Of a stretch of 64,000 bases of DNA, positions 9,246 through 17,234 are shown piece after piece (the stretch's first letter is position 1; the number at the start of each line of letters is the position of its first letter). A model generated the notes under the pieces. The model did not search any database. It was not told where the DNA came from and saw nothing but the letters and a program-made list of their open reading frames with translations. Both the position numbers and the translations under genes were made by a program. The DNA lies in contig NZ_CP176502.1 in NCBI RefSeq assembly GCF_046267875.1, positions 992,001 to 1,056,000 of the forward strand, in the 5' to 3' direction. The stretch is from Mannheimia glucosida. GTDB taxonomy: Bacteria > Pseudomonadota > Gammaproteobacteria > Enterobacterales > Pasteurellaceae.

Positions 9246-9339
9246 GGCGGCTGCAAGCGGTCAAATTTGATGAAAAATTTGCAAAAAGCGTTATTTTTCA
9301 CCAATTAAACGATTTTTTACAGATTTCCTACAAATTTAT

Positions 9340-9367
9340 TTGACATTAAATCTGAAATCCATAGAAT
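9340..9367 (+). promoter_or_regulatory. Promoter of the tRNA operon
   Basis: A perfect -35 TTGACA (9340-9345) and a -10 TAGAAT (9362-9367) are 16 bp apart. Transcription would begin near 9374, about 37 bases before the first tRNA. Confidence 0.75.
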
Positions 9368-9381
9368 ATGCACCTGTTGAG

Positions 9382-9406
9382 ACGCTACGAGGTTCGTAGC
9401 GTTTTT
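9382..9406 (+). terminator. Terminator-like hairpin inside the tRNA operon leader
   Basis: A perfect 9-bp stem ACGCTACGA / TCGTAGCGT with a 3-base loop (GGT) ends in a run of five T. It lies after the promoter and 5 bases before the first tRNA gene, so it would either stop transcription early or act in leader processing. It has the form of an intrinsic terminator but an unusual place. Confidence 0.65.
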
Positions 9407-9410
9407 AAAT

Positions 9411-9486
<76 letters not shown>

Positions 9487-9504
9487 ATTTTTCTATATCG
9501 TGCT

Positions 9505-9591
9505 GCCCGAGTGGCGGAATCGGTAGACGCAAGGGATTTAAAATCCCTCGCCTTTCGGGGCGTGCCAGTTCAAGTCTGGCCTCGGGCACCA
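9505..9591 (+). tRNA. tRNA-Leu (TAA), copy 1
   Basis: 87 bases with a long variable arm (CGCCTTTCGGGGCG) and encoded CCA. The anticodon loop TTTAAAA carries TAA, reading UUA/UUG leucine codons. Confidence 0.97.
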
Positions 9592-9617
9592 TTTAGAAAA
9601 TCAACAATTTAAAATTT

Positions 9618-9693
<76 letters not shown>

Positions 9694-9711
9694 ATTTTTC
9701 TATATCGTGCT

Positions 9712-9798
9712 GCCCGAGTGGCGGAATCGGTAGACGCAAGGGATTTAAAATCCCTCGCCTTTCGGGGCGTGCCAGTTCAAGTCTGGCCTCGGGCACCA
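9712..9798 (+). tRNA. tRNA-Leu (TAA), copy 2
   Basis: Same 87 bases as the first copy, preceded by the same 18-base spacer. Confidence 0.97.
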
Positions 9799-9839
9799 TT
9801 TAGAAGAATTAAATTTTAACAAAATAGATAGTTATCAAA

Positions 9840-9926
9840 GCCCGAGTGGCGGAATCGGTAGACGCAAGGGATTTAAAATCCCTCGCCTTTCGGGGCGTGC
9901 CAGTTCAAGTCTGGCCTCGGGCACCA
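9840..9926 (+). tRNA. tRNA-Leu (TAA), copy 3
   Basis: Third identical leucine tRNA. From here the gene order is reversed (Leu then Gly) and the spacers differ from those of the first two units. Confidence 0.97.
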
Positions 9927-9947
9927 TTTTGATAATTAAGCAAATAT

Positions 9948-10023
<76 letters not shown>

Positions 10024-10042
10024 ATCTAGAAATAAAATAGAT

Positions 10043-10064
10043 AGCACCACGAGGTGCTTTTTTT
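10043..10064 (+). terminator. tRNA operon terminator
   Basis: Stem AGCACC / GGTGCT with loop ACGA runs into seven T. Its centre ACGAGGT is the same word found in the leader hairpin at 9387-9393. Confidence 0.85.
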
Positions 10065-10110
10065 GTACCTGAATTTCCCCTCATTCCAATTTTAATCTTG
10101 AGAAACGTAA

Positions 10111-10896
10111 ATGATGAAAAAGATTACCATTTTAGGGCTTGGCTGGCTTGGTCTACCTTTAGCTGAAGCCTTACAAAATAAGGGCTGGCGTGTTGCAGGT
10201 ACTAAGCGAACAATCACAGCGTTATCGATAGAATGCTATCCTCTAGATTTAAATGCGTTAGCGCTGACAAGCGAAATCGAACAATTACTTGTCGCTGATG
10301 CGTTAGTGATTGCCTTACCACCTAGCCAAATTAGCCCTGAAAATTACCTTTGCGGTATTCAAACATTAGTTTCGCTTGCAATAGACAAGGGCTTGAAACA
10401 TCTGATTTTCACTAGCTCAACTTCAGTTTTGCCAATGGAATCGGGTGTTTTTGATGAAAAAGCAACGGTTGATTCTGCTAACCTATTGGTAAAAATGGAA
10501 AACTGGCTACTGAATCAGTCAATTCATTGCGATATTTTGCGTTTAGCCGGTTTGGTGGGGAAAAAGCGACACCCGGTTTTTTATTTGGCAGGGAAACAAA
10601 ACCTAAGCGGAGCAGGGCAAACCGTCAATCTAGTGCATTTAGAGGACTGTATTGCAGCCATTTCGTTGCTATTGGAACAACCGAACGGACAGCGTATTTT
10701 TCATTTATGTGCCGAGCAGCACCCAAGCCGTAAAGATTATTATGGTGAAATGTCGAAACGTTTTGGGCTAGCGGATTTGCATTTTTCTAAAGAAAATCAA
10801 CCGCTTGTAAGAGTGGTAAAGGCAGATAAAATTTGCCAAGAGCTTGGTTTTCGTTATCGCTATCCTGATCCTTATCAATTTAAATTGGATATTTAA
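10111..10896 (+). CDS. NAD(P)-binding epimerase-like protein, YeeZ family
   Basis: The 261-residue protein opens with the Rossmann glycine motif ITILGLGWLGLPLA and carries LIFTSSTSVLP around residues 91-101, as in the extended SDR family that includes E. coli YeeZ. A canonical YxxxK catalytic pair is not obvious, so enzymatic activity is uncertain. The ATG ATG start follows GAGAAACG. It stands alone between the tRNA operon and the metal transporter genes. Substrate unknown. Confidence 0.65.
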   Translation: MMKKITILGLGWLGLPLAEALQNKGWRVAGTKRTITALSIECYPLDLNALALTSEIEQLLVADALVIALPPSQISPENYLCGIQTLVSLAIDKGLKHLIFTSSTSVLPMESGVFDEKATVDSANLLVKMENWLLNQSIHCDILRLAGLVGKKRHPVFYLAGKQNLSGAGQTVNLVHLEDCIAAISLLLEQPNGQRIFHLCAEQHPSRKDYYGEMSKRFGLADLHFSKENQPLVRVVKADKICQELGFRYRYPDPYQFKLDI

Positions 10897-10969
10897 GTTT
10901 AATCCATACAAGAAAAGGGGTTTATATGATAGTATATGCGAACTATTATCAACAACTTGTTAGGATTTT

Positions 10970-11830
10970 ATGCTTGATGTTTTATTAGAACCTTTTGCCT
11001 ACAACTATATGCAAAAAGCGATTTTTGTCAGTATGGGAGTAGGTTTGGTTTGTGCCTTTCTTTCCGCCTTTTTGATGTTAAAAGGCTGGTCTTTGATTGG
11101 TGATGCCCTATCGCACGCTGTGGTGCCGGGGGTTGCCATCGCTTATGCACTAAAATTACCCTACGCCGTTGGTGCGTTTTTTTCCGGCATTTTGGCGGCA
11201 TTATCGATTCTTTGGGTAAAAAGCCTGACGAAAATTAAGGAAGATGCAGTTATCGGCTTTATTTTCACGACTTTTTTTGCTCTCGGCATGTTTATTGTTT
11301 CCCTCAATCCAACTTCGGTTGATGTGAATTCGATTGTAATGGGGAATATTTTAGGCATTGCTGATGATGATTTGTGGCAGGTGGTGCTGATTATTGCGAT
11401 TTCGTTACTCGGTTTAATCCTATTTTGGAAGGATTTGCTACTCGTCTTTTTTGATGAACACCACGCATCGTCAGTCGGGCTTTCGCCATTACGCTATAAA
11501 GTGATTTTCTTTACCTTATTAAGTGCCTGTGTAGTAGTGGCTCTGCAAACGGTTGGGGCAATTTTGGTTATTGCGATGGTCGTCACGCCGGGAGCAACCG
11601 CTTATTTACTTACCGACCGCTTCCCTAGATTAGTGCTGATCGCAATGCTTATCGGCACGCTGACATCAGGGATTGGGGCATATTTAAGCTACTTTTTAGA
11701 CGGAGCAACCGGGGCAGTAATTGTCTGCTTACAAACCCTGATTTTCTTATTCGCATTCTGCTTTGCCCCTAAATATGGCTTGATTACCCAAAAGCGGAAA
11801 TTACACCGTGCGGAGGTTCAAAATGCTTAA
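10970..11830 (+). CDS. yfeC: Mn/Fe ABC transporter permease (YfeC/SitC type)
   Basis: This 286-residue inner-membrane protein has about eight hydrophobic segments and the ABC-3 permease signature GDALSHAVVPGVAIAYAL near residue 45. It forms the transmembrane channel with the second permease, the next gene; their frames overlap by 8 bp (ATGCTTAA). AGGA lies 4 bases before the ATG. The region before it has an imperfect inverted repeat, ATAGT / ACTAT (10929-10946), that could bind a metal regulator. Zinc permeases of the ZnuB type look similar, but the paired permeases and the binding protein favour the manganese/iron group. Confidence 0.8.
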   Translation: MLDVLLEPFAYNYMQKAIFVSMGVGLVCAFLSAFLMLKGWSLIGDALSHAVVPGVAIAYALKLPYAVGAFFSGILAALSILWVKSLTKIKEDAVIGFIFTTFFALGMFIVSLNPTSVDVNSIVMGNILGIADDDLWQVVLIIAISLLGLILFWKDLLLVFFDEHHASSVGLSPLRYKVIFFTLLSACVVVALQTVGAILVIAMVVTPGATAYLLTDRFPRLVLIAMLIGTLTSGIGAYLSYFLDGATGAVIVCLQTLIFLFAFCFAPKYGLITQKRKLHRAEVQNA

Positions 11831-12632
11831 TTGGGTTTTAGAGCCGTTGCAATTTGAATTTATGCAAGTTGCGTTGATTACCGCAATTTTAGTTGCTGGT
11901 GTGAGTGCAGTTTTATCTTGCTATTTGGTGTTGAAAGGCTGGTCTTTAATGGGCGATGCGATTTCACATGCCGTTCTGCCCGGTGTAGTCATTTCCTCAC
12001 TTGCAGGGTTGCCACTCTCAATAGGGGCGTTTTTTTCAGGTTTAGGTTGTGCCTTATCGGTGGGTTATTTAAAAGAAAATAGCCGATTGAAAGAAGACAC
12101 GGTAATGGGGATTGTATTTTCAGGTATGTTTGCCTTTGGGATCTTACTGTTTACCGCCTTTAATACCGGGGAGCATTTAACCCATATTTTATTTGGCAAT
12201 TTGTTAGGTGTAACCAAAAGCGATTTGATTCAGACTTTGGCGATCAGCCTCTTTACCTTTGTGGTAGTAGTGGCAAAACGTAAAGATTTCTTGCTCTATT
12301 GTTTTGATGTTAATCAAGCCAAAGTAGCAGGCTTACCGGTTAAATTATTGCATTATGGGTTACTCTCCTTGCTCGCCTTAACCATTATCAGTGCAATGCA
12401 AGTAGTAGGCGTGATTTTAGTAGTGGCAATGCTGATTACCCCGGGGATCACTGCTTACCTGCTGACTAAGCGGTTTGATAGTATGTTACTGATTGCCTTA
12501 GGCGTTGCGATATTTTCATCGGTATTCGGCACGTTGCTTAGCTACCATATTGATGCCGCAACAGGACCAACGATTATTCTCGTGCAAGCGGTCATTTTTT
12601 TCCTCAGTTTTGCATATTCTAAGGTTCAGTGA
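11823..12632 (+). CDS. yfeD: Mn/Fe ABC transporter permease (YfeD/SitD type)
   Basis: A second ABC-3 permease of 269 residues. The ATG at 11823 is chosen because GGAGG lies 6 bases upstream; a GTG 15 bp earlier in frame lacks such a site. The signature GDAISHAVLPGVVISSL near residue 37 parallels that of its neighbour. The gene overlaps the preceding permease by 8 bp. The ATPase and the binding protein of the system are on the opposite strand, convergent with this operon. Confidence 0.8.
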   Translation: MLNWVLEPLQFEFMQVALITAILVAGVSAVLSCYLVLKGWSLMGDAISHAVLPGVVISSLAGLPLSIGAFFSGLGCALSVGYLKENSRLKEDTVMGIVFSGMFAFGILLFTAFNTGEHLTHILFGNLLGVTKSDLIQTLAISLFTFVVVVAKRKDFLLYCFDVNQAKVAGLPVKLLHYGLLSLLALTIISAMQVVGVILVVAMLITPGITAYLLTKRFDSMLLIALGVAIFSSVFGTLLSYHIDAATGPTIILVQAVIFFLSFAYSKVQ

Positions 12633-12637
12633 TACAA

Positions 12638-12665
12638 AAATAGGGAGGCATTTGCCTCCCTATTT
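12638..12665. terminator. Bidirectional terminator between the two metal-transport operons
   Basis: A 12-bp perfect stem AAATAGGGAGGC with loop ATTT is flanked by A and T runs, between convergent genes. Confidence 0.88.
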
Positions 12666-12688
12666 GTTCGTGATTTGTTGCTGAAACA

Positions 12689-13432
12689 CTACTTTTGATA
12701 ATGCAATAAACCGCCGAACACCCGTTCTAAATTTTGATTATTAAAGGTTTCTTCCGTTTTACCTTTTGCCAGTAGCATGCGATTGACCATCAAAACCTGA
12801 TCGCAAAAGCTCGGTACGCTGGCAAGGTTGTGGGTTGAAACTAAAATCAAATGCCCTTCGTTTTTAAGCTGTTTAAGTAGCTCAACAATCGCATTTTCGG
12901 TTTTAACATCAACACCGGTGAAAGGCTCATCAAGTAAGATGATTTTACTTTCTTGAGCTAAGGCACGAGCTAAAAATACCCGTTTTTTTTGCCCGCCGGA
13001 AAGTTCGCCGATTTGCCTGTCTTTGAGATGTAAAACATCAAGTCGTTGCATTGCTTGCTCTACTTTGAGCTTATCGGTTTGGCTTGGGCGGCGTAGAAAA
13101 TTCATATAGCCGTATCGCCCCATCATCACCACATCGTAAACCGAAACCGGAAATTGCCAGTCCACTTCTTCACTTTGTGGCACATAAGAAACCAAATTTT
13201 GTTTCAGAGCTTTAGCAATCGGGAGCTGACTCAGCTTAATAGAGCCGGTTAATGGCTTAACCAGCCCCATTAAACTTTTAAACAGAGTGGATTTTCCCCC
13301 TCCATTTACGCCGATTAATGCACAAATTGTGCCGTTTTCCAGATGAAACGAGACATCTTGCAAAGCGATATGCCCGTTATTATAACGAACCGATAAATTT
13401 TCGACGGAAATGGAGGCTGAAACAGTTGTCAT
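12689..13432 (-). CDS. yfeB: Mn/Fe ABC transporter ATPase (YfeB/SitB type)
   Basis: This 247-residue cytoplasmic ATPase has Walker A GVNGGGKST near residue 41, the signature LSGGQKKRVFLARAL near 144 and Walker B IILLDEPFTGVD near 164, followed by the switch histidine in VSTHN. It energises metal import through the two permeases encoded convergently at 10970-12632. It lies 12 bp behind the binding-protein gene and is co-transcribed with it. Confidence 0.87.
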   Translation of the reverse strand: MTTVSASISVENLSVRYNNGHIALQDVSFHLENGTICALIGVNGGGKSTLFKSLMGLVKPLTGSIKLSQLPIAKALKQNLVSYVPQSEEVDWQFPVSVYDVVMMGRYGYMNFLRRPSQTDKLKVEQAMQRLDVLHLKDRQIGELSGGQKKRVFLARALAQESKIILLDEPFTGVDVKTENAIVELLKQLKNEGHLILVSTHNLASVPSFCDQVLMVNRMLLAKGKTEETFNNQNLERVFGGLLHYQK

Positions 13433-13444
13433 TGCTAAATCTTA

Positions 13445-14341
13445 TTATTTTTTGCTGCGTTCAAACCCTTCGACAATAGTGCCGATGGTCACTTTAAGCA
13501 AATCTAAATAGGTTGGAACCGGACCATCTTTCTCTGAAAGAGAATCCACATAAATTACGCCACCGTATAATGCACCGGTTTCTTTCGCCACTTGTTTTGC
13601 CGGTTTGTCGGAAACGGTACTTTCACTAAAGACAACAGGGATTTTATTGGCTTTTACACCATCAATCACTTTTTTCACTTGTTTTGGCGAACCTTGCTCT
13701 TCCGCATTGATTGCCCATAAATAAAGTTCTTTTAAGTTGTAGTCTTTCGCTAAATAGCTAAATGCCCCTTCGCTGGTCACTAACCAACGTTGTTGTTCAG
13801 GAATAAAGGCTAAACGTTGGCGTAACGGCTCGGCAATGCCTTTTACTTTTTCAGCATAGGCTTTTGCATTGGCATTATAGGTGTCTGCGTTTTGTGGGTC
13901 ATATTTTACTAAAGCCGCACGAATATTTTCAATGTAAATTAATGCGTTGTCGGTGGACATCCAAGCGTGCGGATTTGGTAGATTTTTATACTCACCTTCG
14001 GTAATCGGCATTGGGGTGATGCCTTCGGTGACGACAACCGCTGGTTTGCCTTTTACATTTTCAAAGAAACGTTCAAACCAACGCTCAAGGTTCATACCGT
14101 TCCATAACACTAAGTCTGCCTTTTGAGCTTTTACAATGTCTTTTGGGGTGGGCTGGTAATCGTGAATTTCAGCTCCCGGTTTGGTAATGGATTCCACAGT
14201 GGCTTTATCACCGGCGACATTTTGTGCAATATCTTGAATTACGGTAAAAGTGGTAACCACTTTAAACGGTTCTGCCATTGCCATTGCTGCACTTAAACCA
14301 AAGGTTAATACCAATGCTTTTTTGATTGTTGATAGTTTCAT
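13445..14341 (-). CDS. yfeA: Periplasmic Mn/Fe-binding protein (YfeA/SitA type)
   Basis: The 298-residue cluster A-I binding protein has a cleavable signal peptide (to about AMA-EPFKV). The four metal ligands expected of the SitA/MntC group are visible: His in AEIHDYQPT, His in LPNPHAW, Glu in LVTSEGAF and Asp in IYVDSLS. No His-rich loop, as found in zinc-specific ZnuA, is present, which supports manganese/iron. It is the first gene of a two-gene operon, and a Fur-like site lies just upstream. Confidence 0.87.
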   Translation of the reverse strand: MKLSTIKKALVLTFGLSAAMAMAEPFKVVTTFTVIQDIAQNVAGDKATVESITKPGAEIHDYQPTPKDIVKAQKADLVLWNGMNLERWFERFFENVKGKPAVVVTEGITPMPITEGEYKNLPNPHAWMSTDNALIYIENIRAALVKYDPQNADTYNANAKAYAEKVKGIAEPLRQRLAFIPEQQRWLVTSEGAFSYLAKDYNLKELYLWAINAEEQGSPKQVKKVIDGVKANKIPVVFSESTVSDKPAKQVAKETGALYGGVIYVDSLSEKDGPVPTYLDLLKVTIGTIVEGFERSKK

Positions 14342-14360
14342 TTTCAGCCTCCTTAATATT

Positions 14361-14379
14361 ATTGAGAATGAGAATTATC
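14361..14379 (-). promoter_or_regulatory. Fur-box-like site upstream of yfeA
   Basis: On the minus strand the sequence reads CGATAATTCTCATTCTCAAT, built of GATAAT-like hexamers as in Fur boxes (TGAGAATGAGAATTATC on the plus strand). It lies about 20 bp before the binding-protein start codon, the right place for iron repression. Confidence 0.6.
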
Positions 14380-14602
14380 GACAGCTATTCTATAGAACAT
14401 TGGGAATGATGTAAATAGTCTTGTTTTTTATAAGGTTATTCTTGATAGGTTTACTCAGGCAATTCAGTTCTTTTGATTAAAAATTACTAGCCTAATCCCT
14501 CAAGAGCCAGTAAAATTGCACGCTTTAAAATCCAATCGCAAAATAAGGGCATTTGCTCCAACCTTTTGCCGTAATCCGTGTAATAACGAGGCTTTCAACT
14601 TT

Positions 14603-15763
14603 ATGTCAGAACTGATTACCAATGCAGGCTGTGGGTCTGCTGAACAACCAAAAGAAAAAATCAATTTATTAAATCTTAATCGTCAAGAAATGCGGGAACT
14701 GTTTGCTGAAATGGGGGAGAAACCTTTCCGTGCCGATCAGCTAATGAAATGGATCTACCATTTTGGCGAAGAAAATTTCGATAATATGAGCAATATCAAT
14801 AAAGTATTGCGTGAAAAATTAAAGCGTATTGCCGAAATTAAAGCCCCTGAAGTGGCGGTAGAACAACGTTCTGCAGACGGCACGATTAAATGGGCAATGC
14901 AAGTGGGCGATCAGCAAATCGAGACGGTATATATTCCTGAAGATGACCGTGCAACCCTGTGTGTTTCTTCACAAGTAGGCTGTGCCTTGGCTTGTACCTT
15001 CTGCTCAACGGCTCAACAAGGCTTTAACCGTAACTTAAGCGTGGCGGAAATTATCGGGCAAGTGTGGCGTGCTTCTAAAATTATCGGCAATTTTGGCGTG
15101 ACCGGTGTTCGCCCGATTACCAATGTAGTAATGATGGGAATGGGTGAACCGTTGCTGAATATGAATAACGTGATTCCGGCAATGGAAATTATGTTAGATG
15201 ATTTTGCTTACGGCTTATCTAAACGTCGTGTCACGCTTTCCACTTCGGGTGTGGTGCCGGCATTAGACAAAATGCGTGAGCAAATTGATGTGGCGTTGGC
15301 AATTTCACTTCACGCTCCGAACGATGAACTGCGTGATGAATTGGTGCCGATCAATAAAAAATACAACATCAAAATGTTGATGGATTCGGTGAATAAATAC
15401 CTTGAAGTTTCTAACGCCAACCACGGCAAGGTCACGATTGAATATGTGATGTTGGATCACGTCAATGACAGTACCGACCACGCTCACCAACTTGCAGAAG
15501 TGTTGAAAAATACACCGTGTAAAATTAACTTGATTCCGTGGAACCCATTCCCGGAAGCTCCTTATGGTAAAAGTTCCAACTCTCGGGTGGATCGTTTCCA
15601 AAAAACCTTGATGGAGTATGGTTTCACAGTAACAGTGCGTAAAACGCGAGGCGATGATATTGATGCCGCTTGCGGACAGCTTGCCGGCGATGTGATAGAC
15701 CGCACCAAACGTACCCTTGAAAAACGTAAATTTGGGCAGGGTATTGCGGTTAAAACCCATTAA
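14603..15763 (+). CDS. rlmN: 23S rRNA A2503 / tRNA A37 methyltransferase RlmN
   Basis: This radical SAM enzyme methylates C2 of adenine in 23S rRNA and several tRNAs. With the start at 14603 it has 386 residues, the family length; an in-frame ATG at 14516 would add 29 basic residues without similarity, so it is rejected. The CX3CX2C cluster motif is C127, C131, C134 (CALACTFC). The C-terminal catalytic cysteine is seen in DDIDAACGQLAG. MGMGEPLLN and the SAM-binding SLHAPND region are present. A single gene followed by its own terminator. In many gamma-proteobacteria it precedes pilW/pilF, as here after the broken toxin-antitoxin pair. Confidence 0.95.
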   Translation: MSELITNAGCGSAEQPKEKINLLNLNRQEMRELFAEMGEKPFRADQLMKWIYHFGEENFDNMSNINKVLREKLKRIAEIKAPEVAVEQRSADGTIKWAMQVGDQQIETVYIPEDDRATLCVSSQVGCALACTFCSTAQQGFNRNLSVAEIIGQVWRASKIIGNFGVTGVRPITNVVMMGMGEPLLNMNNVIPAMEIMLDDFAYGLSKRRVTLSTSGVVPALDKMREQIDVALAISLHAPNDELRDELVPINKKYNIKMLMDSVNKYLEVSNANHGKVTIEYVMLDHVNDSTDHAHQLAEVLKNTPCKINLIPWNPFPEAPYGKSSNSRVDRFQKTLMEYGFTVTVRKTRGDDIDAACGQLAGDVIDRTKRTLEKRKFGQGIAVKTH

Positions 15764-15775
15764 TCTGAGTAGTAT

Positions 15776-15803
15776 AAAGGCAGAGGTTTCTGCCTTTTCT
15801 TTT
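15776..15803 (+). terminator. rlmN terminator
   Basis: A 9-bp stem AAAGGCAGA / TCTGCCTTT with loop GGTT is followed by TCTTTTTT. Confidence 0.88.
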
Positions 15804-16106
15804 TTACCGCAAATGTGGAACATATTGAAATGAGCCACCTAATGCGTTCAAATAACGAACTACTGTTGCGTATTTAGGTGAAATAACGCCTCTCTCTAAT
15901 CGGCTGATATTTTTCACGTTAATGCCCGAAAGTTCGGCAACTTGTGCCTGTGTGAGATTCTTCTCTAAACGAGCTTGTTTGAGTATCTGTGCCAATTCTC
16001 TTTACACCCTAAATTCATCAAATTCCTGTTTAAATTGAGGGTTTCTCATTGCTTGTCGTAAGACATCATCAAAAGGGACGACTTCTAAATCAAGATCTTT
16101 TGCCAT
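15804..16106 (-). pseudogene. HigA-type XRE antitoxin, interrupted by an in-frame stop
   Basis: Read from ATG at 16106 the frame encodes 34 residues (MAKDLDLEVVPFDDVL...), meets TAA at 16004-16002, and continues in the same frame for 65 codons with an HTH domain (LTQAQVAELSGINVKNISRLERG). The joined 100-residue product has the layout of the XRE antitoxins paired with HigB-like toxins, so the TAA probably replaces a CAA, GAA or AAA codon. A TTG at 15995 after AAGAGAA could restart translation and yield a 63-residue HTH-only protein. The N-terminal part lost by such a restart is the usual toxin contact. The partner toxin gene is also damaged. Confidence 0.75.
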
Positions 16107-16462
16107 TTTCTAATTCCTGCTTTAATTTCTTCATACGTTCAAGAGCAAGCCTCAAGGTTCTGTTTCGGTATTTTCTGACTCTTCTTTTGAAAGATATGCT
16201 CAATGTAAGCTTGCTTTCCTGCCATAAAGAAAAAGAAACTACGGGAAATCCCTTCTCTTGATTTCGCTCTTAATTCTTTAAGACCGTTTTGAAGCGATTT
16301 TACTTCAGGTTCGGTAAGCTGATTACCATAGGTTTTCAGCTCGGCTATTACATCGGCTGTTGCAGCTTGTAGTGAAACAGGTAATGCTGAAAATTCTTTT
16401 TGAGCGTGTTTAGTCAGAAATACGTTAAATGCTGCTACAGGCTGATTGTCAGGAGTTGTCAT
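16090..16462 (-). pseudogene. HigB-type (Gp49/DUF891) toxin with C-terminal frameshift
   Basis: The open frame 16462-16139 encodes 107 residues of a RelE-superfamily toxin (VFLTKHAQKEFSALP..., then SFFFFMAGKQAYIEHIFQKKSQKIPK). The family normally continues with a helix rich in Leu, Ala, Arg and Met. Here the frame ends in NLEACS, while the neighbouring frame encodes RTLRLALERMKKLKQELE down to a stop at 16090. Removing one base near 16160 joins the two, and the restored gene would overlap the antitoxin start by 17 bp, as usual. The last helix is therefore lost. The toxin may be inactive; a sequencing error cannot be excluded. Confidence 0.7.
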
Positions 16463-16489
16463 TGTGCGACCTTGTAATCATAAGTGGTT

Positions 16490-16517
16490 AGTTTATGCAA
16501 GTTTTTTTTGATGTCAA
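16490..16517 (-). promoter_or_regulatory. Promoter of the broken HigBA pair
   Basis: On the minus strand a perfect -35 TTGACA (16517-16512) is followed after 16 bp by -10 TAAACT (16495-16490), 28 bp before the toxin ATG. The promoter looks intact although both genes are damaged. Confidence 0.65.
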
Positions 16518-16676
16518 GTATATTGGGACAAAGTGAAATACCACGCAACACCCCATTATTATTTTTGCGATCTGCGTCGAAAAATGAAAACGAAAAATTT
16601 TTCTTCTTCGCAAAAAATCGCTAGTCTTAGCGAGGATGGAACAGTAAAATTAAGCCCTTTGTTGTAGGAGAACGCT

Positions 16677-17234
16677 ATGTTTGCAAAATTTTTTCCAAAA
16701 ATGACCGCTTGTATGCTGATTTTTTTATTAGCGGCTTGTTCTTCTCTTCCCCTCTCTTCCTCTGAAGTTGAATTTAACCGCTCGGAAGCAGTAAAAGCCC
16801 GTATTAATTTGGCTTTAGCTTATTTGGAGCAAAATGATTTTCCGAAAGCTAAGCAGAATATTGATAAAGCCTTGGCTCACGATGAAAAAGATTATCTCTC
16901 TTATTCTGTACTTGCCTATTATTACCAACAAACAGGCGATGCTGAAAATGCCGAAAAAGCCTACCAAACGGCACTGAAATTGAGTCAAAACCGCCCTGAT
17001 GTGCTGAATAATTATGGCACTTTTTTATGTAAACAGGGTCAATTTCAACAGGCTTATCAGCAATTTGAGCAGGCTGTCAAAAGCAAAGCACCTTATTATC
17101 ATCAAGCGGATAGCTTAGAAAATATGGTGTTATGTGCGAAAAAAGAGCCTAATTTGCAGAAAATTGCCGAAACATTGACCGAGCTTGAGAAATTGGATAA
17201 ACCTCGAGCAAATTTATTGAAGGAAACCCAATGA
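16677..17234 (+). CDS. pilW: Type IV pilus biogenesis/stability lipoprotein PilW (PilF)
   Basis: The 185-residue lipoprotein has a signal peptide ending in the lipobox LLAAC (lipidated Cys21) and several TPR repeats (for example residues 38-70, 72-104 and 106-139, with the A-Y/A-L pattern NLALAYLEQNDFPKAKQNID). It acts as the outer-membrane pilotin that helps secretin assembly for type IV pili, which in this family also serve DNA uptake. An uptake signal (16703-16712) lies inside the signal-peptide codons. It overlaps tex by 4 bp (ATGA). Confidence 0.85.
   Translation: MFAKFFPKMTACMLIFLLAACSSLPLSSSEVEFNRSEAVKARINLALAYLEQNDFPKAKQNIDKALAHDEKDYLSYSVLAYYYQQTGDAENAEKAYQTALKLSQNRPDVLNNYGTFLCKQGQFQQAYQQFEQAVKSKAPYYHQADSLENMVLCAKKEPNLQKIAETLTELEKLDKPRANLLKETQ

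Noticed and set aside
14516..14602. N-terminal extension of rlmN by 29 residues
   Set aside because: The added residues have no family similarity and the internal ATG at 14603 gives the standard length.
15305..15838. Minus-strand frame of 177 codons over the end of rlmN
   Set aside because: It is antisense to conserved rlmN codons and its translation has no recognisable features.
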